Shown here: positions 16,755-25,911 of the stretch, one piece after another
Layout of the letters: the number at the start of each line of letters is the position of its first letter
Position numbering within the stretch: the first letter of the stretch is position 1
Notes under the pieces: model-generated
Database searches by the model: none
What the model saw: only the letters and a program-made list of their open reading frames with translations
Told to the model about the DNA's origin: nothing
Made by a program: the position numbers and the translations under genes
NCBI GenBank assembly: GCA_030648035.1
Contig: JAUSII010000092.1
Span: 1-59,467 of the forward strand
Direction of reading: 5' to 3'
From: Deltaproteobacteria bacterium
GTDB taxonomy: Bacteria > UBA10199 > SPLOWO2-01-44-7
Length of the DNA: 59,467 bases

Positions 16755-17831
16755 ATGCAATCAAAAATCCTCGATTTGAAACAGAGTGACACATGGGCCG
16801 CTTGCCTGGCAGAGTTTCCACGCGACAGGCAGGAACTTTTTTTCACACCCGGCTGGTATGAGGCCTTTGAACAAAAAGGGGATGGCAAAGCCCTCTGTTT
16901 TGTTTTTGAAAAAGAGGGAGATGTGGCCCTCTATCCTTTTTTGATGAACGATATAGGCCGTTATGACCCCGACTCTGTCATGGGGCGTTATTTTGATATT
17001 GAAGGAGCCTATGGCTACAATGGCGTTCTGGCGACGACGGCTTCCCCCTCTTTTGTCGGCCCCTTTCAAAAACATTTTCTGGAATTTTGCAGAGAGAGCC
17101 GCATTGTTGCCGAGTTCACCCGCTTTAATCCGGTTTTGAAGAACGAAGTCGTCTCCGATTATATGAAGATCATCCCTGTGAACGATAACATCATCGTCGA
17201 TCTGAAAATGTCTGAAGAAGATCTCTGGTTAAAATCCTATGACTATGCCGTGCGAAAAAGTGTCAACAAGGCGAAGAGAAATAATCTGAAAATGGTCGTC
17301 TCTGATGGTTGTACGGTCGCCTCCGGCGGTTATTTGGAGCAGTTTTTATCCATTTTTCATTCCACTCTGGACAGAAACCAGGCCACTCCGGAGAGCTATT
17401 TTGATCTTCATTATCTGCAAACTTTGAATAAAAATCTGGGTGAGAAGGCCCTCTATTTTTTCGCTCTGCTGGAGGACAAAGCCGTTTCGGCGGAACTGGT
17501 CCTTTTGTCTCCCAAAGGGGGCTATTCTTTTTTGGGCGGCACCCTTGCAGAGGCCTATGACTTCCGGCCCAATCATTTTTTGAAAGATCATCTGATCCGC
17601 CGGCTCAAAAAAAACGGCAAAGAATATTATTGTATCGGTGGCGGAAAAAAACGGGGGGATGGTATTTTCAAATACAAAAATTCCTTCGCGACAGATGGGG
17701 CACATCCTTTTTATATCGGCACCAAAGTGCATGATGAAGCAACCTATCATGACATTTGCAGTCGTTTTGCGGCAAGAAATCCGGAAAAAGCAGAACGCAA
17801 CAAAGATCTGATCTTCAAATATAAATTATAG
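16755..17831 (+). CDS. FemAB/GNAT-like acyltransferase
   Basis: The start is ATG 16755 (358 residues); the ORF-track start is far inside the preceding gene. The overall pattern resembles FemAB-like and Acetyltransf_6 proteins. There is an early FFTPGWYEAF, a central basic segment RKSVNKAKRNNLKM followed by the LEQFLSIFHSTLDRNQ helix typical of these enzymes, and a late YSFLGGTLAEA with PNHFLKDHLIRRL. These transfer acyl or aminoacyl groups to amines. Located between LegG- and LegI-type genes, it is a candidate for N-acylation of the legionaminate precursor (LegH role). That is inference. Confidence 0.65.
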   Translation: MQSKILDLKQSDTWAACLAEFPRDRQELFFTPGWYEAFEQKGDGKALCFVFEKEGDVALYPFLMNDIGRYDPDSVMGRYFDIEGAYGYNGVLATTASPSFVGPFQKHFLEFCRESRIVAEFTRFNPVLKNEVVSDYMKIIPVNDNIIVDLKMSEEDLWLKSYDYAVRKSVNKAKRNNLKMVVSDGCTVASGGYLEQFLSIFHSTLDRNQATPESYFDLHYLQTLNKNLGEKALYFFALLEDKAVSAELVLLSPKGGYSFLGGTLAEAYDFRPNHFLKDHLIRRLKKNGKEYYCIGGGKKRGDGIFKYKNSFATDGAHPFYIGTKVHDEATYHDICSRFAARNPEKAERNKDLIFKYKL

Positions 17832-17839
17832 GAGAAATT

Positions 17840-18508
17840 ATGGCACCCTTTGATCCAACGTGGGAGGAAGTTTATCAAAATACCGGTTTCGGCGGCGGCT
17901 ATCCCGATCTGGAGTTGGTCCGCTTTGTGGCGAGAAATCTGTATTCAAAAGACCGCGCCTCAACCCGCATTCTGGAGGTCGGTTGCGGGGTGGGGGCCAA
18001 CTTGTGGTATCTCGCACGAGAGGGTTTTGATGTGACCGGACTCGATGGCTCCGCGACTGCGATCAAAAAATGTTCGGAGAGATTTAAAACACAGAATCTG
18101 AAAGGACATCTGGTCGTGGGAGATGCCTGTGCTCTTGATTTTCCCGATCATTATTTTGATGCCGTGGCCGATATCGAGTGCATCTATGCCAATACCTTGA
18201 GCGACATCCGCAAAATTTTAGGCGAGATCCATCGCGTCTTGAAACCCGGTGGACATTTTTTCTCGATGATGTTTGCCACAGAAACGCATGGATATGGATT
18301 GGGCAAAGAATTGGAGCCGAACACTTATGCCGAAATTCCAAACAGAATATTCGGGGGCCGCGGAATTGCCCATTTTTTTACCGAACCGGAAGTGAAAACC
18401 ATTTTGGAAGAGACCGGTTTCAAAAAGAGTGAAGTCAATTTTCTGTTTCGCTCCGAAAAACATCAGGGAGAACTCATCAAAGAATGGATCGTGCAGGCAC
18501 AGACATGA
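17840..18508 (+). CDS. Class I SAM-dependent methyltransferase
   Basis: A 222-residue protein with an AGGAGAA Shine-Dalgarno just upstream. ILEVGCGVGANLWYLAREG is motif I, VTGLDGSATAI motif II, GDACALDFPDHYFD motif III/IV and LKPGGHFF the post-motif of Methyltransf_11/25 enzymes. These methylate small molecules, including sugars and sugar amines. Followed by an ATGA overlap with a PLP enzyme gene. The acceptor is not deducible; an O- or N-methyl group on the nonulosonic acid is plausible from context. Confidence 0.85.
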   Translation: MAPFDPTWEEVYQNTGFGGGYPDLELVRFVARNLYSKDRASTRILEVGCGVGANLWYLAREGFDVTGLDGSATAIKKCSERFKTQNLKGHLVVGDACALDFPDHYFDAVADIECIYANTLSDIRKILGEIHRVLKPGGHFFSMMFATETHGYGLGKELEPNTYAEIPNRIFGGRGIAHFFTEPEVKTILEETGFKKSEVNFLFRSEKHQGELIKEWIVQAQT

Positions 18509-19596
18509 AATATATTGGCGGTGATCTGGAGTTGGATCTGGATTACTTGAAGGCTCCCAAAACGGGTGGGGCGGAGTCCTTTTTTCATCTTGAAATGGCC
18601 CATGATTTTGTCTGGACCAGTCTCGGAGTGGATGCCTTGGCGCTGGCCCTCATCAATGAAGGGTTTGAAGCTGGTGATGAAGTCTGTTTGCCGGCCTATA
18701 ACTGCATGAAAGTGGCCGATGTGGTCGAAAATCTGAAAGGAGTTTGTCGGTATTATCCTGTCGCAGAAAATCTTCAGGTTTCTGCCGACGCACTTCTTGC
18801 GGAGGTTACGGAAAAAACGAAGGCGGTGATTTGGGTCAATTACTTTGGATTTTCAAAAACAGATTTTGAACTTTTGCAGGCCATCCGGGCGAAAAACAAA
18901 AATACGGCGATCATACTCGATTTTGCACAGGCCCTCTTTTCCATCGATAAAAAAATATTACAGAGTCCCTGTGTCGATTATATCGCAACCAGTTTTAGAA
19001 AATCACTCCCGGTTCCCGATGGGGCTCTGCTGATCTCCAATCACAAAAAAATAGATCGAAGGCATTTAAGTCCCTCGGTAAGGGGAATGGTTTGGGAGCG
19101 GGCGGCCGCAAAAATTTTCAAAGGGGTCTGGTTGAAAGAGGGTGGAAAATCGGAAGCGGCGGAAAAATTCTGTCTGGAATTGATCCATCATTCCGAAACC
19201 GCACTCGATGCGGGACAAAATTTGAGTGTCTCTTCCCGCCTTTCCCTCGAATATATTGAGAGAACCGATTTTGACACCATCGCCAAAAAAAGAAGAGAGA
19301 ACGCCCGTTTTTTATATCAACATCTGGATCAGAGTCTTTTTCTGTTTGATTTCGATTCTTCGGTTGTCCCTCTGGTCATCCCCATTTCGATTCCAGAAAG
19401 GGACCGTGTCAGGGTCGAGCTGATGCAGTCCCGTATTTTTCTTCCGGTCCATTGGCCCCTGGATGGGCGCATTGATAAACAACGTTTTGCGGCGGCCCAT
19501 CGGATGAGCGGCTCTCTCCTTGGCCTTGTTGTTGACCAGCGTTATGGAATGGAGCATATGCAATATCTGGTGGATGCGTTGAAAAAAATATTATGA
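18505..19596 (+). CDS. DegT/DnrJ-like PLP-dependent enzyme
   Basis: The start is ATG 18505 (4-bp overlap), 363 residues. DFVWTSLGVDALALAL, GDEVCLPAYNCMKV, VIWVNYFG, ILDFAQALF (PLP-binding Asp) and SFRKSLPVPDG (candidate Schiff-base Lys near residue 173) follow the order of fold-type I sugar aminotransferases of the DegT/DnrJ/EryC1 group. It differs from LegC- and PseC-type proteins elsewhere in this window, so it probably acts on another keto-sugar or keto-acyl substrate. It could also be a PLP-dependent dehydratase of the same fold. Confidence 0.72.
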   Translation: MKYIGGDLELDLDYLKAPKTGGAESFFHLEMAHDFVWTSLGVDALALALINEGFEAGDEVCLPAYNCMKVADVVENLKGVCRYYPVAENLQVSADALLAEVTEKTKAVIWVNYFGFSKTDFELLQAIRAKNKNTAIILDFAQALFSIDKKILQSPCVDYIATSFRKSLPVPDGALLISNHKKIDRRHLSPSVRGMVWERAAAKIFKGVWLKEGGKSEAAEKFCLELIHHSETALDAGQNLSVSSRLSLEYIERTDFDTIAKKRRENARFLYQHLDQSLFLFDFDSSVVPLVIPISIPERDRVRVELMQSRIFLPVHWPLDGRIDKQRFAAAHRMSGSLLGLVVDQRYGMEHMQYLVDALKKIL

Positions 19597-20630
19597 ACTG
19601 GTTTGAAACCCTTCAAAAAACGTCCAGACCCTATCTCATTGCCGAGGCGGGGGTGAATCACAACGGGGATATCCGCCTGGCGCATGAGCTGATTGATGTC
19701 GCCAAAGCGAGTGGGGCCGATGCAGTCAAGTTCCAGACGTTTGTCACTGAAAATCTGATGTCGCCATCCGCCCCTCTGGCCGATTATCAGAAAAAATCGG
19801 GGGAACTTTCCCAGTTTGAAATGGCCAAACAGCTGGAACTCTCTTTCGATGATTTTATAACACTCAAAAAATATGCTGAAAAACAGGGGATCACGTTTCT
19901 GTCAACCCCGGATGAGGAAGAGAGTCTTGAATTTCTTGTCTCTCTCAATCTTGAGGCGATCAAGGTCGGCTCCGGAGAGTTGACAAATCTCCCTTTCCTG
20001 CGTCTGATCGCCAAAGCGAACAGACCCGTTATTCTCTCCACCGGGATGTCGACTCTGGTGGAGATTGAAAAGGCTGTCTCGGCCATCCGGAGTTTGGGCA
20101 ATCATCAGATCGTTCTGCTCCACTGTGTTTCGGAATATCCGGCCCCGTTTGCCGATGTGAATTTGAAAGCGATGCAGACGATGCGGGAGACCTTTCAGCT
20201 TCCGGTCGGTTTTTCGGATCACACTTTGGGTTTTTCGGTTTCTCTCGCGGCGGCGGCGCTTGGGGCCTCTGTCATTGAAAAACATTTCACTCTGGACAAA
20301 TCGATGAAGGGTCCCGATCATGCCTGCTCCCTGGAACCCTCCGAATTAAAAGCCCTGGCCGATGGGTTAAAAGAAATAGCACTGGCCATGGGCAATGGCA
20401 TAAAAGTTCCAGCACCCTCGGAGTTGAAGAACAGGGAGGTTGTTCGCAAAAGTATTGTCGCCAAAAAAGATATTTCCGCCGGAGAGGTTCTCACAGAACA
20501 TCATTTTGCGTTCAAAAGATCGGGGGGCGGGATTGAACCCTCCGATGCCGACAAATTGATCGGCTTGAAATTGAAAAAAAATATTAAAAAAGATTCCCCT
20601 CTGGAATGGAGCCTTCTGGAACATGTCTGA
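19593..20630 (+). CDS. legI: N-acylneuraminate/legionaminate synthase (NeuB family)
   Basis: A 345-residue protein, 4-bp overlap with the upstream gene. It carries AEAGVNHNGD, VKFQTF, STPDEEESL, STGMST, LHCVSEYPAP, GFSDHTLG and EKHFTLDKSMKGPDH, including both metal-ligand His residues. A C-terminal antifreeze-like SAF domain follows from about residue 285 (RKSIVAKKDISAGEVL). NeuB enzymes condense PEP with a hexosamine to make a nine-carbon acid. With LegC, LegG, PtmE and LegF homologues around it, legionaminate is the likely product, although sialic acid cannot be ruled out by sequence alone. Confidence 0.9.
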   Translation: MNWFETLQKTSRPYLIAEAGVNHNGDIRLAHELIDVAKASGADAVKFQTFVTENLMSPSAPLADYQKKSGELSQFEMAKQLELSFDDFITLKKYAEKQGITFLSTPDEEESLEFLVSLNLEAIKVGSGELTNLPFLRLIAKANRPVILSTGMSTLVEIEKAVSAIRSLGNHQIVLLHCVSEYPAPFADVNLKAMQTMRETFQLPVGFSDHTLGFSVSLAAAALGASVIEKHFTLDKSMKGPDHACSLEPSELKALADGLKEIALAMGNGIKVPAPSELKNREVVRKSIVAKKDISAGEVLTEHHFAFKRSGGGIEPSDADKLIGLKLKKNIKKDSPLEWSLLEHV

Positions 20631-21621
20631 TTTTAATATTCTCATTGTCGGTTGCGGTGAATTGGGATCGAGGCACTTGCAGGCCGTCGCCTCTCTGCCG
20701 CGGGTAAGCCGCGTGGAAGTGGTCGATGCCAGGCCCGAGGCGCTGGAAGTTGCCAAGTCGCGTCTGAAAGATCTTCCCAATTTGAATCCCTCCATCCAAT
20801 TTCGCTGGCTCAACTCGCTGGAACAGGCGACTCGTGAAGGGGACTTGTGCATTGTGGCAACACAGGCCAAAGGACGAGCCAGGCTTGTCATGGAGATTGC
20901 GGAGAGGCTGGGCTTTAAACGTTTTATTCTGGAAAAGATTGTGGAGCAGTCGTTGTCCCAATACGAGACTCTGCTCCAATTTTCAAAGGCCCAAGGGTTG
21001 TCTGTTTGGGTCAATTTCAAAACCCGGACCTATCTCTATCACAAAAGAATCAAAGAGCTTCTTAAAGAGGCCTCTCCAATCACCTTCAGCGTGCTCTGCG
21101 GCAATCATGGTCTGGCCAACAGCGGCATTCATCTGGTCGATCTTTTTGTTTTTTATGACCATTGCCGGACGTTGCAAAAGTTGGGGAGCAATATTGATGC
21201 TGTTTTACACCCGACAAAAAGAGGGCTTTATGATTTGAGCGGCCAACTGCAGATCGGATCGGAGAAGGGGAGCATCCTGAATCTTTCTTATGATCAAAAA
21301 AATATGAACCCGCCTTTGTATTCCATTGTTGCCAAAGACCACCGTTTTGTCTTTGATCATGCTCATACCGACAGTTCAAAGCGCTGGGCTTTTGAAAGTC
21401 ATGCAGACGAGAGCTGGGTATGGAAACCCTTTTCTCTCGATGGAAATTTTCAGGTGAGTCATATGACAAGAGCTTTTGTGGAATCCATTCTGCTTAACAA
21501 TATTTGTGAACTGCCGACTCTGGAAGAGGTGCACCTGGCCCACTCTTTTCTGCTCGGTACCTTGCAACCGGTTTTTAATACATTGCTGAATCAAGAATCA
21601 AAGGATTGCCCTGTAACCTGA
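20623..21621 (+). CDS. Gfo/Idh/MocA-like oxidoreductase, PtmF-like (paralogue of 3712-4716)
   Basis: A 332-residue protein overlapping the synthase gene by 8 bp. ILIVGCGELGSRHLQAVAS, CIVATQAKGRA, LEKIVEQS, CGNHGLANSGIH and HMTRAFVE match its paralogue at 3712 almost motif for motif, and both end CPVT. Its position directly after the LegI-type synthase and before a PtmE-type guanylyltransferase mirrors the cj1327-cj1330 order in Campylobacter, where ptmF lies next to ptmE. The biochemical role of PtmF-type proteins is not well settled, so only the family is claimed. Confidence 0.72.
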   Translation: MSDFNILIVGCGELGSRHLQAVASLPRVSRVEVVDARPEALEVAKSRLKDLPNLNPSIQFRWLNSLEQATREGDLCIVATQAKGRARLVMEIAERLGFKRFILEKIVEQSLSQYETLLQFSKAQGLSVWVNFKTRTYLYHKRIKELLKEASPITFSVLCGNHGLANSGIHLVDLFVFYDHCRTLQKLGSNIDAVLHPTKRGLYDLSGQLQIGSEKGSILNLSYDQKNMNPPLYSIVAKDHRFVFDHAHTDSSKRWAFESHADESWVWKPFSLDGNFQVSHMTRAFVESILLNNICELPTLEEVHLAHSFLLGTLQPVFNTLLNQESKDCPVT

Positions 21622-21622
21622 C

Positions 21623-22702
21623 ATGTATATCGATCTCGACAAATTGTGTGTGCCCCTGGGAAGCTCCATTCTGGATGCCGTCCAGAGAATGACGCTCAAC
21701 CGTCTGGGTATTGTGCTGGTGGTCGATCAGGAGAAAAAACTGCTGGGGACCATTACCGATGGCGACATCCGGCGGACTATTCTGGCCAATATTGCCCTGA
21801 CTGGGACGGTGGCGATACTTCTGGAAAACAAGGCCAACACGCCCCACTCCAAACCTTTGACCGGAAAAGCGGGTGAATCGGGAAAACATTATCTTCAGTT
21901 GCTTAAAACACATCAGTTGTTGCAGTTGCCCCTGGTGGATGACCGGAACCGTGTAGTAGGGTTGGTCACCATGGATGAATTTGTCGATCCTGTCGATATC
22001 CGTTTGCAGGCGGTGGTGATGGCGGGTGGCCGCGGAGCCCGTTTGAATCCGTTGACGGAAGATATTCCCAAGCCGATGTTGACGGTCGGAGAAAAACCGT
22101 TGTTGGAAATTATCATTGCCCAATTGAGATCGGCTGGAATCCGGAATGTCAATATCACCACCCATCACAAGTCCGAAAAAATTTCGGATCATTTTGGAAA
22201 TGGGCAAAATTTTGATGTCAATCTCTCCTATGTTCCGGAAGAGACCCCGCTCGGCACCGCGGGGGCCATTGGTTTGATGAAGATGCCCAAAGATCCTCTG
22301 TTGGTGATCAATGGGGATATTCTGACGAAAGTCGATTTCAAGGCGATCCTCCAGTTTCATCGTGAACATCAGGCCGACCTGACGGTGGGGGTTCGGGTTT
22401 ATGATTTCAAGGTTCCCTATGGCGTGGTGGAATGTGATGGGGCAAAAGTAGTGGGCCTCGCAGAAAAACCGAGTTACAGTTTTCTGGTCAACGCGGGGAT
22501 TTACCTTCTCGAGCCGCATGTGCACCAGTTTATTCCACAGGGACAGCATTATAATATGACAGATCTCATTCAATCTCTGCTGGAGCGGGGGTGTAATGTC
22601 GTCAGCTTTCCTATTCATGAATATTGGCTCGATATCGGCAGTCATGCCGAATACCGAACCGCCCAGGAAGATGCGGTCTATTTTCATCCGGAACAAAAAT
22701 GA
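21623..22702 (+). CDS. ptmE: CBS-domain sugar-1-phosphate nucleotidyltransferase (PtmE-like)
   Basis: A 359-residue protein. Residues 1-120 contain two CBS repeats (VVDQEKKLLGTITDGDIRR and LVDDRNRVVGLVTMDEF). From about residue 130 there is a nucleotidyltransferase domain with VVMAGGRGARLNPLTEDIPKPM, GTAGAIGLM and INGDILTKVDF. The same order is found in PtmE, the glucosamine-1-phosphate guanylyltransferase of the Campylobacter legionaminate pathway. The CBS pair could sense adenine or guanine nucleotides. The location before a LegC homologue supports a GDP-amino-sugar route. Confidence 0.87.
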   Translation: MYIDLDKLCVPLGSSILDAVQRMTLNRLGIVLVVDQEKKLLGTITDGDIRRTILANIALTGTVAILLENKANTPHSKPLTGKAGESGKHYLQLLKTHQLLQLPLVDDRNRVVGLVTMDEFVDPVDIRLQAVVMAGGRGARLNPLTEDIPKPMLTVGEKPLLEIIIAQLRSAGIRNVNITTHHKSEKISDHFGNGQNFDVNLSYVPEETPLGTAGAIGLMKMPKDPLLVINGDILTKVDFKAILQFHREHQADLTVGVRVYDFKVPYGVVECDGAKVVGLAEKPSYSFLVNAGIYLLEPHVHQFIPQGQHYNMTDLIQSLLERGCNVVSFPIHEYWLDIGSHAEYRTAQEDAVYFHPEQK

Positions 22703-23865
22703 AAAATAATTTTATTCCATTGTCGAGACCCTGTCTCGGCGGCAACGAGTGGCTCTATGTCAAAGAGTGCCTTGATACCGGATGGGTCTCCTCCGCGGGG
22801 CCTTTCATAGACCGTTTTGAAAAAGCCGTGGCTTTTAATGTCGGGGCGGAGGATGCGGTTGCCGTCAGCAGTGGAACAGCCGCTCTCCATACTGCTTTGC
22901 TGGTGATGGGTGTCAAGGCCGGTGATGAAGTGATTGCTCCAGCGTTGACGTTTGTGTCGCCGATTAATGCCATTTGCTATGTGAATGCCTCGCCTGTTTT
23001 CATGGATGTTTCGCCTGATTCATGGAATCTCGATGTCAACAAGCTGGCCTCCTTCCTAGCGGAAAATTGTGAAGTGCGTGGAGAAGAATGTTTCAACAAA
23101 AAGAGTCAAAAAAGAATCCGGGCGATTGTTGCAGTGCATCTTCTGGGGAATTGTTGCGATATGGACCCGATTCTGGATATGGCAAAACGTTATCATCTCA
23201 AGGTGATCGAAGATGCGGCCGAAGCAATGGGGGTTCTCTACAAGGGAAAATCGGTCGGAACACTGGGGGATATCGGTTGCTTCAGCTTTAACGGCAACAA
23301 GGTGATCACCTGTGGCGGTGGGGGAATGATCGTCGCAAAAAATAAAAAAGATCTGGATTATGCCCGTTATCTGACGACGCAGGCCAAAGATGATCCGCTG
23401 GAATATATCCACAATGAGATCGGCTACAACTATCGGCTCACCAGTCTGCAGGCGGCGGTTGGTTTGGCCCAGTTGGAACAACTGGATCAGTTTGTGGCAA
23501 AAAAAAGGCAAATCGCCTCTTTTTATCAGGAGGCTTTCAAAGATTTGGAAGAGCTGACACTCATGTCCGCTCCCTCCTATTGTGAGTCGACCTGGTGGCT
23601 CTACACCGTTTTGCTGGGGGCGAAGAGGTCTTTGCAAGAACGCAAGGATCTCCTTCGCACATTGAAAGAAAATGGGATCGACGCCAGACCCTTCTGGCAT
23701 CCCATTTATACGCTTGCTCCCTACAAAAATTTTGAATCCTACAAAATGGAAAAGACGATGTCTCTCTACGAAAGAGGGGTCTGTCTTCCTTCCAGTGTCG
23801 ATGTGACCCCCGATGAACTCCAAAAAGTGGTTGCTGTGTTCAAAAAGTCTCTCGCCAGTTTATAA
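22699..23865 (+). CDS. legC: LegC-type PLP aminotransferase
   Basis: The start is ATG 22699 (ATGA overlap), 388 residues. RPCLGGNEWLYVKECLDTGWVSS, SSGTAALHTAL, GDEVIAPALTFVSPINA, VIEDAAEAMG (PLP Asp) and CFSFNGNKVITCGGGGM (Schiff-base Lys) are the features of LegC-family DegT aminotransferases, which aminate C4 of the 4-keto-6-deoxy hexosamine nucleotide. The LegB dehydratase that should supply the keto sugar is not seen in this stretch. The last gene of the compact legionaminate-type block. Confidence 0.88.
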   Translation: MKNNFIPLSRPCLGGNEWLYVKECLDTGWVSSAGPFIDRFEKAVAFNVGAEDAVAVSSGTAALHTALLVMGVKAGDEVIAPALTFVSPINAICYVNASPVFMDVSPDSWNLDVNKLASFLAENCEVRGEECFNKKSQKRIRAIVAVHLLGNCCDMDPILDMAKRYHLKVIEDAAEAMGVLYKGKSVGTLGDIGCFSFNGNKVITCGGGGMIVAKNKKDLDYARYLTTQAKDDPLEYIHNEIGYNYRLTSLQAAVGLAQLEQLDQFVAKKRQIASFYQEAFKDLEELTLMSAPSYCESTWWLYTVLLGAKRSLQERKDLLRTLKENGIDARPFWHPIYTLAPYKNFESYKMEKTMSLYERGVCLPSSVDVTPDELQKVVAVFKKSLASL

Positions 23866-23868
23866 CTT

Positions 23869-25911
23869 ATGAATTCAGTCTGTTTTGTCGAAAAATTGAC
23901 TCCGATCAATTGGTTTCTGAAGATTTTGCCTTCTGTGAGGCAGAAGCGCTTTGAGCACATTTTTGTCATCGATGCTTCGCCGTGGGTGCTGCGTTTGGCC
24001 CAGGCAATGTCCAGACGTTATGGCCTCTCTATTGAAAAATTGGCCTTTCGCCTGGTGGAGGTAAAGGATGAAAATAAGTTGCTCTTGAGACTGCGCATCT
24101 CTTTCGATGATATCGGTCAAATTCGTAATGCCATTTATAGATTGCCGAGATTTGAGTCTTTAATGTCCAATATTGAGACGGATGATTTACTGCAATTCTA
24201 TTTTTCGAAGAGTCTGACCGCATTTGAGTGTAACGCAAACTCTAACCTTTGGCAGGCTCTTCTGTTGATCCAGATTTCGGCCTGGAAAATGAGACGTCTT
24301 GGAAAAGAAAAAACGCCTCGCACCCTTTTTTTATACCGTCGTCCCTGGATGGAGGTGATGCGGGAGTATGGCGCAACAGAATTGGTGGAGATAAAAACGC
24401 TTTTTTCATCTTTGGGGATGAATTTTCGGGGGGGAGCATTGAGTCACTGGCTTCGGCTGGGAAGAATTGCCGCATGGCATTTCAAAAAGATTCCGGGCAA
24501 GGGATGGAAATGGCCAAAAAGAAAACAGGAAGAACTTTCGCCGCGGGTTTTGCTGGAGTGTTACTACCATTTGAATCTGGACCGCCCGGAACTTTTTTCA
24601 GATTTGGCCTTTTGGCAGGAGTCCAGCTTGTCCGGCAATGATATTCTGGTTTCATTTCACATTCACAAGGAACCTCTGGACAGAATAAAGCTTGATCAGA
24701 TGAAAGCACACGGCATGACCCCCATTGTTTTGGATCCGAGGGCCACAACCATCAGGGATTGCCCCCCGTTTTTTCCCACACGGATTTTTTCGATGGGCCC
24801 GCGTAGCCTTCCAAAGAAGGCCCGTAGTGGTTTTTTGGGGCTTGAGAAAAAATGGCTTGATGCAAGTTGGAGTCATTTCAAAAGAAGAAAACACTATTGG
24901 AGAAACCTTTTTGAAAAAAAGGGAGTGAAAGTTTTCGTGACATGGAATCGTTATGACGCCAATCACTGCATTATCGCCAATGCCTTGAAGGATGTGGGTG
25001 GTGTTTTGGCGGTGTATCAACGGGCTTTGGACACCCGGTCTTCAACAGAACTGGCCATTGTCAGTGATGTCTGTTTCGGTTTTTCTGCTTTGGCCGCAGA
25101 GGTCGAAAAGGGGTTTGGATCGACCATTCCCTATTTTGTGGTGACCGGTTTTTTGGGGGACCATCGTATTCCTCTTTTGAAAACTGCCGCCGATCAGGTT
25201 CGTGAAAAATTACAGACGGCCGGGGCCAGGCAGATTATTGCGTATACGGATGAAAATTCCTGTGGCGATTCCAGATGGCATACGGGTCACGAGTTTATGC
25301 GTGAGAATTATGTCTTTTTGCTGGAAAAACTTTTGTCGACACCTGAATTGGGTCTGGTGCTCAAACCAAAAGTGCCTTCAACATTGCGCCAACGCCTGGG
25401 GAATGTTGCGGAACTGCTTAAAAAAGCGGAGCAGACCGGGCGCTGTTATATATTTGAGGAGGGTACTGCTCATGGGCATTATCCCCCCGCCATTGCCGCA
25501 TTAGCCGCCGATGTGGCCATTCACGGGCATTTATGCGCGTCAACGGCTGGGCTCGAATGTGCGTTGACCAAAACTCCGACACTTCTTCTTGATCGCGAGG
25601 GATGGTCGGTCAGTCCCCTGTATGATCTGGGTGTTGGCAAGGTGGTGTTCAACGATTGGACCTCTTTGTGGAAGGTGTTTCAGGAACATCAGAAAAATAA
25701 TGACGGTGTTCCCGGTTTCGGAGACTGGTCATCCATGCTCGACCGGTTTGATCCGTTTCGGGATGGAAAAGCGTCGCATCGGATGGGGACTTATATCCAG
25801 TGGTTGATAGAGGGTTTCAAACACGGGCTCCCGCGCGACACCGTTCTCTCGGATGCCGCCGAACGCTATGCCAAACAGTGGGGCGCCGACAAAATCATTT
25901 CAATTTCATGA
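23869..25911 (+). CDS. Large unassigned protein, probable GT-B-like surface carbohydrate transferase
   Basis: A 680-residue protein of unrecognised family. The C-terminal ~330 residues look Rossmann/GT-B-like: VFVTWNRYDANHCIIANAL, then LVLKPKVPS, an AADVAIHGHLCASTAGLECAL stretch, and TPTLLLDREGW. This is the pattern seen in capsule and surface-carbohydrate proteins where a conserved acidic or His region binds nucleotide sugar. No signal peptide and no obvious membrane segment. Its stop overlaps the next gene (also large and unassigned) by 4 bp. It may be the transferase that attaches the nonulosonic acid made by the preceding genes. Confidence 0.5.
   Translation: MNSVCFVEKLTPINWFLKILPSVRQKRFEHIFVIDASPWVLRLAQAMSRRYGLSIEKLAFRLVEVKDENKLLLRLRISFDDIGQIRNAIYRLPRFESLMSNIETDDLLQFYFSKSLTAFECNANSNLWQALLLIQISAWKMRRLGKEKTPRTLFLYRRPWMEVMREYGATELVEIKTLFSSLGMNFRGGALSHWLRLGRIAAWHFKKIPGKGWKWPKRKQEELSPRVLLECYYHLNLDRPELFSDLAFWQESSLSGNDILVSFHIHKEPLDRIKLDQMKAHGMTPIVLDPRATTIRDCPPFFPTRIFSMGPRSLPKKARSGFLGLEKKWLDASWSHFKRRKHYWRNLFEKKGVKVFVTWNRYDANHCIIANALKDVGGVLAVYQRALDTRSSTELAIVSDVCFGFSALAAEVEKGFGSTIPYFVVTGFLGDHRIPLLKTAADQVREKLQTAGARQIIAYTDENSCGDSRWHTGHEFMRENYVFLLEKLLSTPELGLVLKPKVPSTLRQRLGNVAELLKKAEQTGRCYIFEEGTAHGHYPPAIAALAADVAIHGHLCASTAGLECALTKTPTLLLDREGWSVSPLYDLGVGKVVFNDWTSLWKVFQEHQKNNDGVPGFGDWSSMLDRFDPFRDGKASHRMGTYIQWLIEGFKHGLPRDTVLSDAAERYAKQWGADKIISIS

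Noticed and set aside
21575-22696. Long antisense ORF (373 aa, - strand)
   Set aside because: Mirror of the PtmE-like gene; no recognisable motif and no ribosome binding site noted.
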